Assembly (NCBI RefSeq): GCF_029227915.1
Contig: NC_079877.1
Span: 22,903,851-22,967,850, forward strand
DNA: 64,000 bases
Source: Hydractinia symbiolongicarpus
Lineage: Eukaryota > Cnidaria > Hydrozoa > Anthoathecata > Hydractiniidae
Direction: 5' to 3'
The translations under genes and the position numbers were made by a program. The notes under the pieces were generated by a model that had not been told where the DNA came from, ran no database searches, and saw nothing but the letters and a program-made list of their open reading frames with translations. This document shows, in pieces, positions 22,736 to 33,770 of the stretch (position 1 is the stretch's first letter; the number at the start of each line of letters is the position of its first letter).

Positions 22736-25700
22736 CTGATTAGAAAAAAGATTAAAAGAAACATAAATATATTTCAGCTTAATGCCAGCATCATCACTTT
22801 GATAAAGACATAAATATTTATTTCGTTTAGGGTCGTTCACGAACAACATCCGTAGAGACGAACTTTTGTGAGTAGAAATATTTAAGCGATTTTTTAACAC
22901 GCTATAGTCTTGATTTTCCAAATATTAGCCCAAATAAACTTTTTTTGTGAATACAAAATCCGCATTAGTATGTAGTTTGTAGACCTAAAAATAACTAAAT
23001 ATAACAAATATTAAAATTTCTACGATTTTTCGTTTCAAAATATTTTGGGCACTCAAACATTTGCGAACAAAAGAAGTTAAATTCTAACAATTTTGATTAA
23101 AAATCGTGAAAGTTCGTTTAACTTAAAGTTTTTGATGCTAGGTTTACCTATTCCACTTCAGAACAACATCCTTACCCTTTTTGTACAAGTTTGTTCGTGC
23201 CCTTTAAGTTCGTTTCTCGTAACTTTCTCTGTGCAACCATCATTGGGACAGGCGATAAGTTGGAACAAACATTCCCTGTCCAAATGGCCCTGAAAATGAA
23301 TTTCTATTAATGACATTTCGAACGAACGAACGAACCGAACGATAATACTGTTAGGAAATTTAATTACTTGTAAGCATCGCAATTCATTAATCTATTTACA
23401 TCCTCTGTCAAAATGATCACACTTCACTTGTAAATCTAGAATTTTTCTTTCAATGTCTTTGTCTGGAAAAACCTGAAAAACAACTACAACCTTAATTCTC
23501 ACGAACATTAACATAATACCGTCTATGTGGATGTAATCCTGAATTTGGTATACTTTGTAAATCACGCTGGATGAACTTTCACCAATGCTGAAAACATTCT
23601 TAGACGCGCAATAGTAAAAAGAAAAAGCAACGGAAAGATCTAGAACCAAAAAATATTAAAATTATTTCTGGATTTAATATGAAAGAATGCAATATTTGCG
23701 TAAGTCTGTTCCATAAGGGTAGATTTCCATAGAGCAGATTTTTACGCCTGAGCGCAAATTGTGACGAAGATTTTTATCGCTTGTGTGATTTCCATTAAGC
23801 TCATATTCTATTTTGTTTTTAAATGCTGCAAGCGAGGTGAAGGGTGATGCAATCATTTTATTTTCAAGTGATCTAATTGGATATCGCTAAAAAGCTCCCT
23901 TACAAAGTGCAAGGGAGCTTTGTCTATTGCTCATACTCATACACAAGTAAATCGTCCGGGCGCAAGTTGGTCTATGAAAATTCACCTAAAGCGAATAGAT
24001 ATTATTGATTTCCGCCGGCGAGGGCGGAATCTTTAAAATCGCCTGGGGAGATAGAGAGAGAGATAGATAGATAGATAGAGACAGCCCAGAGCCTGGAGCC
24101 TAAAACTTATCCGGGCTAAAGCCTAAATTCTCGTTTTGACACATTTAGTTCTGAGAACGAGGCTATATTGCGTTTTAAACCAATAGAAATATATATACAA
24201 AGGGTAATTCCCTCCCACCCAGGGAATTTATTTAGGTAGCCAGAAAGTTTCATGCTGGTGAAAAGCAGTTTGCTGATTGAATTGATTTATTGCTAAACTA
24301 GCTATATATTTGATACTGTGAATACGATATAAATACATAAATATATATATACATAAGACACCCATCGTACTTCTGTTGTTGGTGTGCAGAAATTGTCGTC
24401 GACTGCTTCGGTAAGATTATTTATTTTGATACCCAAATTCTGAAACATTACTAAATTTAGCTAGCAAGCTTAAGAAGTGGACATGCCATAGCTTTCAGAA
24501 ACCAGAGAATAATGTGATGTGAGTGCTAATAAGCTGCATATACCGTAAAAAGTGCAGGTAACACCACTGTTTGCACACAAAATTTATGTCAACTTTACTT
24601 CGTCTATCAACGAGCCTTTCATCATAGTGGAAAACTGTACGACATAAAGCCTCTCATACCCCAAAAGTCCTGCACATAACTTTAACGAAAAGCATATAAA
24701 AATCTAGGGCAGTTCTTAAGATATCAAATTTCAAAAACTTGCATGAGCACATAGGAAATTGACATGTTTTTCACAGGTGTAAATATTTTTTTATAATATA
24801 TTAAAGATAAAAATAGGACTATGCAACATTAATTCAAGAATAATTTCAGAGTGAAACTTTTCAAGCATGTTTTTGTGTGGTATATAAAATACATGAGTAG
24901 GAGGTCACACTCATTGCTTTTTTGCTGAGACGTTGAAAGACAGAGATCGATAGAACGTTTACACAAGCACCAGTGTCTATTTTATACGTAATCATTGTAT
25001 TATTGGTTGAGAGATCGATTATCTCTTTGGTTTACGTTGAGATAAATTTGATTAGATTTTCGACATTATTTAGAAAAGTGTCGTTTACTTTCACAGGTAT
25101 TGCATATTTTGCCGTTCGCTGGGCACAGAATTTGCATTTCATGATTTCTTTGCTTTTTTGACGATGGATCATCTGATTGATATCAGAATTAGCAGTTGAT
25201 GACGATTGAGTTGAGTCAGGCTTGTTGTGAGAATAGACTTAGTTTGCAACTTTGATACCGCACTAGCTCTGCAGTTCTTTTTCGAATGTGATGTCGTTTT
25301 CGCAGAGTAGGCGTTCTTTAAATTTTCTGTCTCTTAAACCGATATCGAACGTGTATTCCATAGACTTTAAAGGGAAAGACTCCTGTTAGGTAGAAGACCT
25401 TATATTTAGTAAGAAGTTGGGAATTATGAAACTTTTTCGTACAAAAAATTACATTTTATAATTGAGACTTGAAAAAGAAACTTTTCGTTTTTCGGGAAGT
25501 CAGCTGTACGAAGTTTGTACCCTGGGTCCATTGAACGTTGATGGCTGGTCCGTTAAATTTTTGAATTATAAAAGATTGAAATCGATTGCCACACATTGGA
25601 CACGCATGCGACTTCGTGGTTTTGGGTGGTTCTGGGTGATTCTGGTAGCTTTTATTGTACTTTCTGTTTTTTCACATTTTAGGGAACCAGTCCCAAATTG

Positions 25701-28700
25701 TTCTATGATACAAAACATGTAGGCACGATTTCATTGAACTAATTTTGACCCAACAATTCACAATTTCAAGCGTCATTCAAACGTGATTTGCATGTGAAGA
25801 TTTGTTGACAGAAGCGGTTAAAAAAAAAGATGGAACAATGATGAAACAGAAGAGCTTGCTGATTTTCTCGATTACCACTTTTTGTTGGATGCGTATAAAA
25901 TAAGAATATATTCGTTAAATACAGATTATGAATTGAAATAAAAAATACTTGTAATAGCCTAATTTGTAAAGTATTTTTATATAATTCAGATTGACTTTCG
26001 TGGTAAAAAATCTCACGATTAGGGATTGGTCTAGGCTGAAATGTCTAAAAATGTGTAAAGTGTTATCTTTTTCGTTTAACATATATATAACTGTACAATT
26101 TTTTTCATTTGCAATCAGTTGCTAGTCTAACAACAACAACAACAATAATGATAAATATTTAAAGTGTTTCTAGCCCAGAAAATCACAAAAACCTATTGTT
26201 AGTGGATTATTTCCATTGGGGTCCACTGAGTCTGAGTGAAGCTAGCTTTCTCACATTTACGTTTAGTTTTAGCAGGGTTCTAGAAAACTAATCAAGACCA
26301 ACGTTAGAGGTAGCTAAGGTTACAGATCAGATGAATTATTATTTTCCTTTTAAAATTTAATTTTAGAAGTATAATATCGTTTGTTCTTTGTTTTTTAGTG
26401 TCTATTTTACATTTCTAATAGTTGTCAACCATTTTTTTTGTGAAAACGAAAGTGAAATGTATGGTGTAGAAAAGCTCAAAATTTTAGTAGTAAAAAAAGT
26501 GGCAGCTACTAACTTATACGATAGAACGCTCGATAAGGGATACATGCAAACAGAAAAAGTAATTTTTAGGCAAAACTTTGCGTCAGAATGTTCCTGTACT
26601 GGTAAATTGTGAGCTAGCCATCCGGGGTTTTGTGGACCTTGCCGTCTGTTTAGGCTGCCCCGGTTAGAAACCAAAGGCGAAATAGTAGTCTATGGTCATC
26701 CTTCTTTAGTTTTAAAATAAAAAAATGTTAAATTTTCTTTTATTTGGACACTAAAACAAGATAATAGGGAGTGAGGTCAATATCGATGACGTCATAATCT
26801 TATGCCGTAGGCGCTTTTTTAAAAACAAATTTTTGGCGCATGCGCACATTTTTTTCCCTTAAAATCGCGGTTTGAACGACCGTGTTAAAAGCAACAAAAG
26901 CAAGCACGAGGAACCTGCGTACCCACTTCTGTATCTCCAACAGACAGACCTAGGAAAAACGGAAACCTCACAAGAGCTTATGAGTGTGGCGGAAATTGTT
27001 AAAGCCGGTCGGCTTCCTATATAACCGCCAGCGAAGGCGGAATCTTTAAAATCGGCTGAGGAGATAGACAGATAGATAGAGACAGCGCGGCTAGGCTGGA
27101 CGTTTAGCGAGGCTAAAATGAATTTTAAGCCAATAAGAATCCTAACAGTGCAACAAATTGTTTTATTATCCAATGAACAATACTTTATTTTAAATTTTAT
27201 ACTTATGCTATCGAAAGATAACGCTTGTGCAGTGTAGCATAATGAAGATCGTCTTATATCTTTGATGTTATTAACGTTTCCCTTTAATAATTACGTCATT
27301 TCCTTCTGTACAATTTTGCAAGCACGTGGACTAAAGCTATATTAAGCAGAACTAACTAATTATTCACGATTTTTAATTTAAAGAGGAATTGTTGAGACTG
27401 AATATTTTTGGTGAAAGATAATGTATTATAGCTATAAAATCGTGACAAGTGTGTTGCAAAAGAAAAAATAAGAATATGTAGTCTGATGAAAATAACCTTT
27501 CGTAACTGATTATGTAAAAAAAAATTGCTGCCACCTTGAAAGATATTTTCCAAGTTGTTTCAACCTCGTCCCCAGGCCCATTTTTCTCTTTTTGACGATC
27601 TCGGACAGCGAGAAGAAATGACCCTGGGCCACACTGGTCAGTTCTGAGACCTGATTGGTTTCTCAAGTTTCCGTTAATTATGATATAAATTAATTTATGC
27701 GTAAAAGATTGAATAATAACAGAAAAACAATAATGGCAGCTAAGTTTATGTGCGAACGGGACTCTAGAATGTTTATGTTCTGCTGGACTGAATTTATTTT
27801 TGTGAAAAATAAAATATTTGGCATTGTTAGTATAGCTTAACGTGCAAACAAAATTAAATAGCTTTTAGTTGTACCCAGAGGCTGTTAAAGTAAACTTCTG
27901 TTTTTTTTGCAGTGCAGTGGAGGAGGTAGCTACTAGACTCTAAAGCTAGCTAGGTATGCTATCTTTTGTGCACAGGGTGTAGTAAAATACATAATGAAGG
28001 TTTCTTTGAAGACATGTTTAGCAGCTATCTAGCTAGCTTAAATACAACACAAGGTATATACAGGTATACATAACTAATCCTATTTCTCCCGAACAGATCT
28101 TCTTTTACACTCTAACTAATATTCTTTCGGTGCAGAACACATAAACAAAAAAATAAAATCATATGCTGTTGATTTGGTTGAAAAAGATTAAAAAAATGGA
28201 TTAAGAAGTTCAAACCATTTAATTAACTAAATAGTTATACGCTTAATTAAATCGGTTAAGGATTAAATAACAATCGATTCTACAGATTAAAAACAATTTT
28301 CTCTGACTGCATGAAATGCAACATCCTATGTTTTATGACTTTAATCTCTTGGTAAAGTAACAAACATACATTTATTGAAAAAAGTCAATTGGTTTGACCA
28401 TAGTGGCCACTTAGTTGTAAATGAGTTTCCAGGGACCCGTTTCGTGAAAACAAAAACTGCAATATGATAAAAAAGAAGGATGAAAAAGAAAGATATTAAG
28501 TTAAAACTTGTTAGAAGATGCTTTTAGGCTGGTCTGATGGGATTAGCATAAAAAATAATTCTGTAATAGCTATACTTTCCGAATTTGGGGATTTAAAGCA
28601 GGGCGATAAGATTTTTAAAGACAATTATAAATTTCGACCTAACAATTGTAAAAATTTTTAGACCATACGGTTTATTTAGGTGTATATGCACGTTACAACA

Positions 28701-31700
28701 ATAACAGACAAAAGGAGCCAGTTATTATATACGTCAAAACGTATATATCTGATCTGTATATGACTGACACATGGTTACGTTGATAACTCAATACTAGTAT
28801 AATATATAGCTACACCATGCCACTATAATGCCAGCGTGATAAAGCCTCAACTTAGGTTTATAGAGGTTCATATCAGACAAAAATGGAATTAGAAAGACTG
28901 CATGTGTCTAAAAAAAATACTAAAAACTTAACTAGGTAGCCTTGTGGTAGAGCGTTTGGTTTCAGTGCAGAAGGTCTTGGGTTCAATCCCCACGGAGTCA
29001 TGTCTGAGACTATAAAAGTGTGAATCTATCCTTTCTGCCTAGCGTTTAGCATGAGATAGGATTGATATCCTAGGCGGTTGTCTAGTTGAGTGATTGCTGT
29101 GCTTGCACAACTTTCGTAGCTCAAATAGCTTTAAATGTGCTAGGACTTCTTTCGCAGGACCCTTGTTGATTGCAGTACCAACAGGAACTGAAGAGGCTAT
29201 CCTGGGTAAATAATTTCAATAATAAAATAATAATAGGCATCTTCAGTAATTCTAATCACAAAACCCTCTGAGAATTCTGTGGTTTAATAGCTAGCTATAG
29301 ATAGCTAAAAGTACTTTCACTTTTAACTATAATATGAAATAAAGATAGCTAAAAATCATAATTAAAAAACTGTATAGTTTGCACAACCTTTGTAGCTACA
29401 AAAGTACGTCTTGGACCTTTGCTAGCTAGCTAGATGGCTGAAAACTTTAAAATAAATATATATTTAAAATTTGTTTGTAGCCAAAAAAAGCGAAGGCAAC
29501 ACTGCAATCATGTTTTCTTGAAGCAAAAACTCAAGACACTTTAACTAGCTTGTTTCCGATTAAAAATAAAACTCTATCCTTGATTTCGATCCAAGATTGT
29601 TTTGCATAAATTATAGGAATACGGTGTTCTCAGCGGTCCGCATTCAATTCTTAAAGGGACTGTCCGGTGAAAAATTATTTTGAAATATTATTTGTAATTT
29701 AAAATTATGACATAGAAAAAACCTTTCTTTTTTGATATTATTCACTTAATCACATATATAAACAAACCTTTTTATCGTAGATGTTGTTAAAGCATGGCTT
29801 CGTCTCGTTGCTGCAAATGCGCGTAAAACGGCCTGGGTTAAAAATTTAATATGCGTAATTATGCATGTGACGTAGAACAGTGGTGAAAAACAGACTATGT
29901 AGCGAAAGTGTGTAGCGTTTTCAGTACAAAATATGAACCCCCCTAGAAGTTAACCGTTTAGAAACTTATTTAAAAAAACTTTTAATTTTAACTCTTCTCT
30001 ACAAATTATGAAATACGATTATTAATATGTCTTCGTCGAACAAAAATTTCACGGTATTAGGATTTCAGTATGAACCAGAAAGATCAGATTCCGAAATAGC
30101 TTCACAGCCTAGGCGGGTTTTTAATGATGCTTTTGATGATCAGGCAGACTTCGATCCTCAGCAAAATCCTAGATTGTGTAAGCCTGTTACTGATTGGTGT
30201 CGTTGTGGTAAATGTGAGAGGACGCCGACAGAGAAAGAGTGTGTTTGCTGTGTTGAAATCGATGCCATAAAATACTTCAATCTTAATGGTAGCGATTTAT
30301 TTTTATATATTTCCAAAAATAATAAGGGGAGTTTATATTTCCAGACTTTTTTCTAACTTCATGATAATTATTTTAAGATCAGGAATGCATCACACAGCAT
30401 CCACATTTTAACTACATCGTGTTGCTCTTTGATACATGTTTCGTACACTAAGTAAGTTTTTTGCTTGCATGGCTCCATGTTTCGATGTTCAATACGTTCT
30501 TGTTCTTGTTCTTCGTCTTCTCCTTCATCCATCTCTTGACTAATTGAATAATTAGGGTCACTTTTATCAGCCCTGAAATAAGGAATATGCAAAAAATAGA
30601 TTCATAAATACGACTTTATGGAAGTGGTTGGAAATTTATTTTTGTTTTGTTACCTCTCAAGAGATTTGACTAGCCATTCATCATCCTCACTCTCATTGTC
30701 GCCATCGGAAATTACGTCCTCGTCCAAATCGTGTCCCTCGTGTGAAAATTCAGAAGTTGGTGGTTCAATTAAATTCGACAATCCCAGCATTTTCAATGTG
30801 TTGCTTATATTACCTGAAGTATTAAATGAAGAAAAACGATATAAACAGTTCCTTCATTAATATTTTTTTCATTGTAAATTCGTGCACGTATAAGAAAATA
30901 TTTACCTTTGTGTAGGATATTAAATGTACTGTTCAGAGCTGCTGCTGCGCTTTGTAGGTTCACGTCATCCAAATCGGAATTAAATGAGCAGTACAATTTG
31001 AATCTGAAAACATATACATTCTTAAAAATTACAAAATAATTTGCCACTTCGGTTAAAGCATGAAAATGAAATAAAGTCGAAGGCCATACCGTTATATGTG
31101 TCCGTTTCATTTTCAGTTTGACAAGAAGCATGTACAACAGCTACTTGGGTTAGCGTTTGCGCATCTGCTACAGAACACGACGTTTGTGTACATGTACTTC
31201 GTACTGACGTATCTTTATATGGGGTTGCACTCGTTTGTGTTTTTGGTATGGCCTGTATTCCAATTGATAATTTGGATTCAACTTCAAATTCAACTTCATT
31301 ATCGATTAAACATAATTGCTCAGAATCTTCAACCAAGGCTGACTTCACCAACTAATAACGATCGAACGAAGTAATAAAAAGGAATGGGAACGAAGATGAT
31401 ATACTCGAGAAATGTTAAGAACATTCAAGGCTTTGTCAATACCAATAGCAAAATACGAGGAAATTAAGAATAATTTTCAAGATTAACATTCTTATAAAAA
31501 AACGGATTTGCTTACGTCTTTAGATTGACTTCGTTTGGCTCGCGATGTGGAGGATGAACGTTCCTTAGGGGCAGTCTTATGACAAAAAATTGTCGGCACA
31601 GAATTTGGAATCAACCGCCGTTTGCAAGGACGATCTTTATAAAATAATTCATTCTGAAGTTTCCAGCTTAGGTCAAAGCAGGTTTCTTCAAAATGGTCAG

Positions 31701-33289
31701 AGCATAGAAATACTTTAGCTGGCAGCTTTGTTCTGTTAATTGCGGCAATCCAGGCTTTGCTAACTTCAGGATTCTTTGGCATTAGAAAGAACCTTTTATC
31801 TTTGTTTGACTTAATGTTGTTTTTACAACCGTACACCGAACAGTAGGCCATACTAACAGCAAATTTTTGATCTTTCTCCGTTCAGAGTTGTTTCACAAAA
31901 AGAAACAAAAATGTTATTTAGTTTGCTTTCGAGGGAAAATTGCGTAATGTCGCGCTGAAGCGGCCTCTTTTACATTTTGATCTTTAAATTTTATCTTCAG
32001 CGAAGCGCCTTTAGCGAATAATAACAGAACCTGTGAAATCTGATAAATTATTTATAACACATTTCCGAATATATGCTACACGGGGGTATTAACTGACTTA
32101 GAAAATAATAAACGAAAATAAAATAAGTCAATAGATTTTTTGTTCCGGTCTATCCTTTAACGGGCTAGCGCGTTTTGTTTTGATTTTCTCACCATTGTGC
32201 TACGTCAGGGGAAACATGTGTGTTTAGCCTCTCATTCATGCTGAATTATTGAAACAAAATGGCGATCCAAAGGTGATGCTTCACGAGGGAATTGAAAAAA
32301 AAGAAAACAACTTACATAAGCGTATTAATATATTATGTTTTAAAAGATGCAGATATTCTTTAGTAATAAGTACATATTAGTTGATATAATAAAACTTATT
32401 TTTTTACCGGACAGTCCCTTTAACAAAATGGCCAAATTTTGCATAAATAAAAAATTTTAACCAGCCTGGCCCAGGGTCATTTCTTCGCGCCGTCTCGGAC
32501 ATCACAAAGCGAAAAATTGCCCTGGGTATGAGGTTGAAGTTATTTTTCAGAGAAAAAGAGAAAATAGATAAATTTTTAGCCTTGTCGTTATTCTTATTTT
32601 GTTTTTATTGTTCATCAATTTTCAGGTTTATTATTTTTTTTAAATTGTTTTTATAAAGAAATGAAGTTTATGTAAGTTAAGTTAGCTATGATATACAGTT
32701 ACAATAATAATCAAAAATTGAAATTTAAAATTTTAGAATATTCAATGATTTTGTTCCCCCATACTACTCAGTCCTCTTTAAAGTTCCGTACTTTTTCAGA
32801 TTATTGCTAATGGCGGAAATCTTTACGCCGCAGGGCTTCTTGTTTCCATTGGGTCCAGCCAGAAGCGATACAAGAAGAGTATGACTCAGCCTTTTTAAAT
32901 CACGTCAGCATTCGTCAATTCATGTGTTAACAGAAATTCTTAATTCAAGTCGGTAATTTTTTGCCGACGTTGTCGTTATTCAATTTGGACGTAGCTAACT
33001 TGAACATACAAAAGTTGGCTGTAATTTTCCTGCAAATTTAACTGTTTTCCGTGTACGAAAGAGTATGATCAGAAAACAAAATATAAATAGTTAAATTGAA
33101 ACTGTCAAAACGTCAATGGTCTTTGTAAAAACACAAAAGGTAATACCTACTTCTTTGTCGTTCACCAATGTTCTGTCAAGTGGACATAACAATTCAGAAC
33201 CACTGAAATTGAGAAAAAAACAGGAAAGGGACAAATACTATAAATAAAGAAAAAAGAATAGTTAAACACTATTCTATCTTCAAATTACC
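22154..33289 (-). CDS. TRAF-like protein gene (RING, TRAF zinc fingers, coiled coil, MATH), carrying an internal stop
   Basis: TRAFs are cytosolic adaptors and E3 ligases for TNF-receptor/TLR signalling. Minus-strand exons in reading order: RING exon ending at 33289; 33202-33151; 23472-23368; 23289-23176; 22735-22154. Phases join throughout. The RING reads CGVCFLVMKEPVQVIECGHKFCKRCYEH, continuing after the intron with CPLDR (Asp as last ligand, usual for TRAFs). Then VFPDKDIERKIL, a zinc finger GHLDRECLFQLIACPNDGC with C-terminal HEQTC, a heptad-like coiled coil and a MATH domain (YYQWNITDYS to WGFPKFLS). The third exon contains an in-frame TAG (23392-23394) where family members have Trp. No in-frame ATG exists in the RING exon, so the start must be in an unseen upstream exon or is lost. 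The locus may be a pseudogene. An AATAAA (22118-22123) follows the stop. Confidence 0.75.
23392..23394 (-). other. In-frame TAG in a TRAF zinc-finger exon
   Basis: The exon reads CDHFDRGCK-stop-INELRCLQ. The aligned family pattern is GC-(E/K)-W-x-x-ELRxLE, so the stop sits at the conserved Trp (TGG to TAG, one base). The exon is 105 nt with phase 0 at both ends, so skipping it would restore the frame while removing part of a zinc finger. Confidence 0.8.
24013..24180 (+). repeat. Dispersed repeat family, copy 1 (pairs with 27026-27145)
   Basis: It shares GGCGGAATCTTTAAAATCG, then GGAGATAGA, a GATA-rich run and AGAGACAGC, with the copy at 27026. A short GATA microsatellite is embedded at 24046-24085. 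No coding capacity; the ends are not well defined. It looks like a nonautonomous repeat rather than a segmental duplication, because the flanks differ. Confidence 0.65.
24900..25365 (-). pseudogene. Gypsy-type LTR retrotransposon gag/protease relic
   Basis: Read on the minus strand: GLRDRKFKERLLCENDITFEK near 25345-25270 resembles the gag C-terminus. CNTCESKRHFSK-stop-C near 25120-25080 is a CCHC zinc knuckle (C-x2-C-x4-H-x4-C) with a stop inside. YKIDTGACVNVLSIS near 24985-24940 carries the DTGA aspartic-protease active-site motif. The order knuckle-then-protease fits LTR retrotransposon Gag-Pol. Several stops and frame changes show that it is dead. No LTRs or RT/integrase were found nearby. 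Confidence 0.65.
27026..27145 (+). repeat. Dispersed repeat family, copy 2 (pairs with 24013-24180)
   Basis: Shares the GGCGGAATCTTTAAAATCG core, GGAGATAGA, and a following segment with GCCAATA and Arg/Ala-rich shadow ORFs. It is more degenerate in its right half than copy 1. Confidence 0.6.
27556..27645 (+). repeat. Short dispersed repeat, copy in + orientation
   Basis: About 85 bases matching, in inverse orientation, 32456-32545. Shared blocks include TCGGACA-type, GAAGAAATGACCCTGGGCC and the CCCAGG half near the other end, so each copy is itself partly palindromic. Probably a MITE-like element; no target duplications could be assigned. Confidence 0.6.
28931..29236 (+). mobile_element. tRNA-derived SINE (full-length-looking)
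   Basis: The head has Pol III boxes: A-box TAGCCTTGTGGTAGAGCG at about 28937 and B-box GGGTTCAATCC at 28979-28989, spaced as in a tRNA. A tRNA-unrelated body follows (ATAAAAGTGTGAATCTATCC onward), with a tail of AATAAAATAATAATA near 29220-29235. The same head and start of body recur at 61918-62034 on the other strand. Such SINEs are mobilised by a partner LINE. Confidence 0.82.
30027..30356 (+). CDS. P2X7-like cysteine-rich domain protein, first exon (transposon-borne)
   Basis: An ATG-initiated open frame with an acidic N-terminal half and then DWCRCGKCERTPTEKECVCC, the zinc-binding signature of the P2X-purinoceptor-7-like domain that is abundant in cnidarians. A good donor (AATG|GTAGCG at 30288/30289) makes exon 1 30027-30288, ending in phase 1. 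Reading on to the stop at 30356 adds only low-complexity residues. The expected second half (as at 50325-50500) is absent, since minus-strand THAP exons begin immediately to the right. It sits just inside the left TIR of the Kolobok-like element, so it is probably an element-encoded accessory protein, truncated here. Confidence 0.65.
   Translation: MSSSNKNFTVLGFQYEPERSDSEIASQPRRVFNDAFDDQADFDPQQNPRLCKPVTDWCRCGKCERTPTEKECVCCVEIDAIKYFNLNGSDLFLYISKNNKGSLYFQTFF
30368..31851 (-). CDS. THAP-domain protein, Kolobok-transposase-like N-terminal part, 5 exons
   Basis: Exons in reading order: 31851-31516, 31351-31090, 31003-30906, 30813-30654, 30572-30368. Exon 1 encodes a full THAP zinc finger: MAYCSVYGCKNN, FFLMPK, the invariant Trp in SKAWIAAI, FLCSDHFEETCF (C-x2-H ligands) and the closing IPNSVPTIF. 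Exons 2-4 are acidic and Ser/Thr-rich, with CTQTS and SCQTE repeats common in THAP proteins. Exon 5 ends in KQKTYLVYETCIKEQHDVVKMW, like the start of the post-THAP transposase region, and then stops. The exon 2 to exon 3 junction does not keep phase (exon 2 ends in phase 1, exon 3 needs phase 2), so the frame is probably broken there. The DDE domain is missing. Confidence 0.7.
32456..32545 (-). repeat. Short dispersed repeat, inverted copy of 27556-27645
   Basis: Contains GGCCCAGGGTCATTTCTTC and TCTCGGACAT, the complement of the copy at 27556. The two copies flank the SINE and Kolobok-like element in inverted orientation. Confidence 0.6.
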
Positions 33290-33575
33290 TGTTTAGCGAA
33301 TGTATTTTCAGATGTTCGTAACATCTTTTGCAGAATTTGTGTCCGCACTCAATCACTTGCACAGGTTCTTTCATCACCAAAAAACAAACACCACATTTAA
33401 ACAGATCGTTCACGTCTTCCACAAAATTAGCATCATACCTACTTTCATAATCAGCCACAGCTTTTTTTTCTAAACTATCATGAATATACAGGTGAAATAA
33501 TTGACAAATGTTAGAAAGTTTAGTTTGACTGTTTACACAATCAACATCATTTAGTTTCCATTGATTCTCTAGTAA

Positions 33576-33770
33576 AGCTAAGGGGACACGAGACAATTTT
33601 TTAATACGGTAATTACTGCCGCCTAAAATGAAAACCTATGTTGCCAGAACAAGTTTTTGTTGCTTACAGTATTCTTTTGTTACTAACAACATTAATTTTG
33701 ATGCCAGTAACAAGATTAAAAATCAAATCGAATTGATTTTGTATCTTGTTACTGGTAAGAAAAGCTTTAC
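33576..33770 (+). mobile_element. Harbinger-like end plus internal hairpin next to the TRAF RING exon
   Basis: AGCTAAGGGGACACGAGACA at 33576 resembles the AGCTACGGGGACACGG terminus at 20034. A long imperfect hairpin lies at about 33703-33755 (CCAGTAACAAGAT and ATCTTGTTACTGG arms). An AAAGCTTTA lies near 33771, but no clear opposite terminus with a matching 3-bp duplication is present. Probably a decayed or truncated relative of the element at 20034. Confidence 0.45.

Larger units (their letters stand above)
29655..32419. mobile_element. Kolobok-like DNA transposon (2.77 kb), flanked by TTAA
   Basis: Ends are AGGGACTGTCCGGT (29655) and its inverse ACCGGACAGTCCCT (to 32419). TTAA lies on both sides (29651-29654, 32420-32423). 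TTAA duplication plus RRGG-type termini fits the Kolobok superfamily, whose transposases carry a THAP domain, and a THAP coding region is present. A second, subterminal inverted repeat (TGACGTAGAACAGTGGTGA at about 29868 and its imperfect complement at 32184-32206) supports the boundaries. Two convergent coding regions enter from the ends, and both stop near 30360. No catalytic domain remains, so it is probably nonautonomous. Confidence 0.8.

Noticed and set aside
23674-23856. Minus ORF between TRAF exons as an extra TRAF exon
   Set aside because: It does not match any TRAF segment, and the flanking exons already join in phase without it.
26388-26674. ORF with hydrophobic start preceded by a splice-acceptor-like TTTTTTAG
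   Set aside because: No ATG start, no recognised domain and no phase-compatible partner exon; could be a chance ORF.
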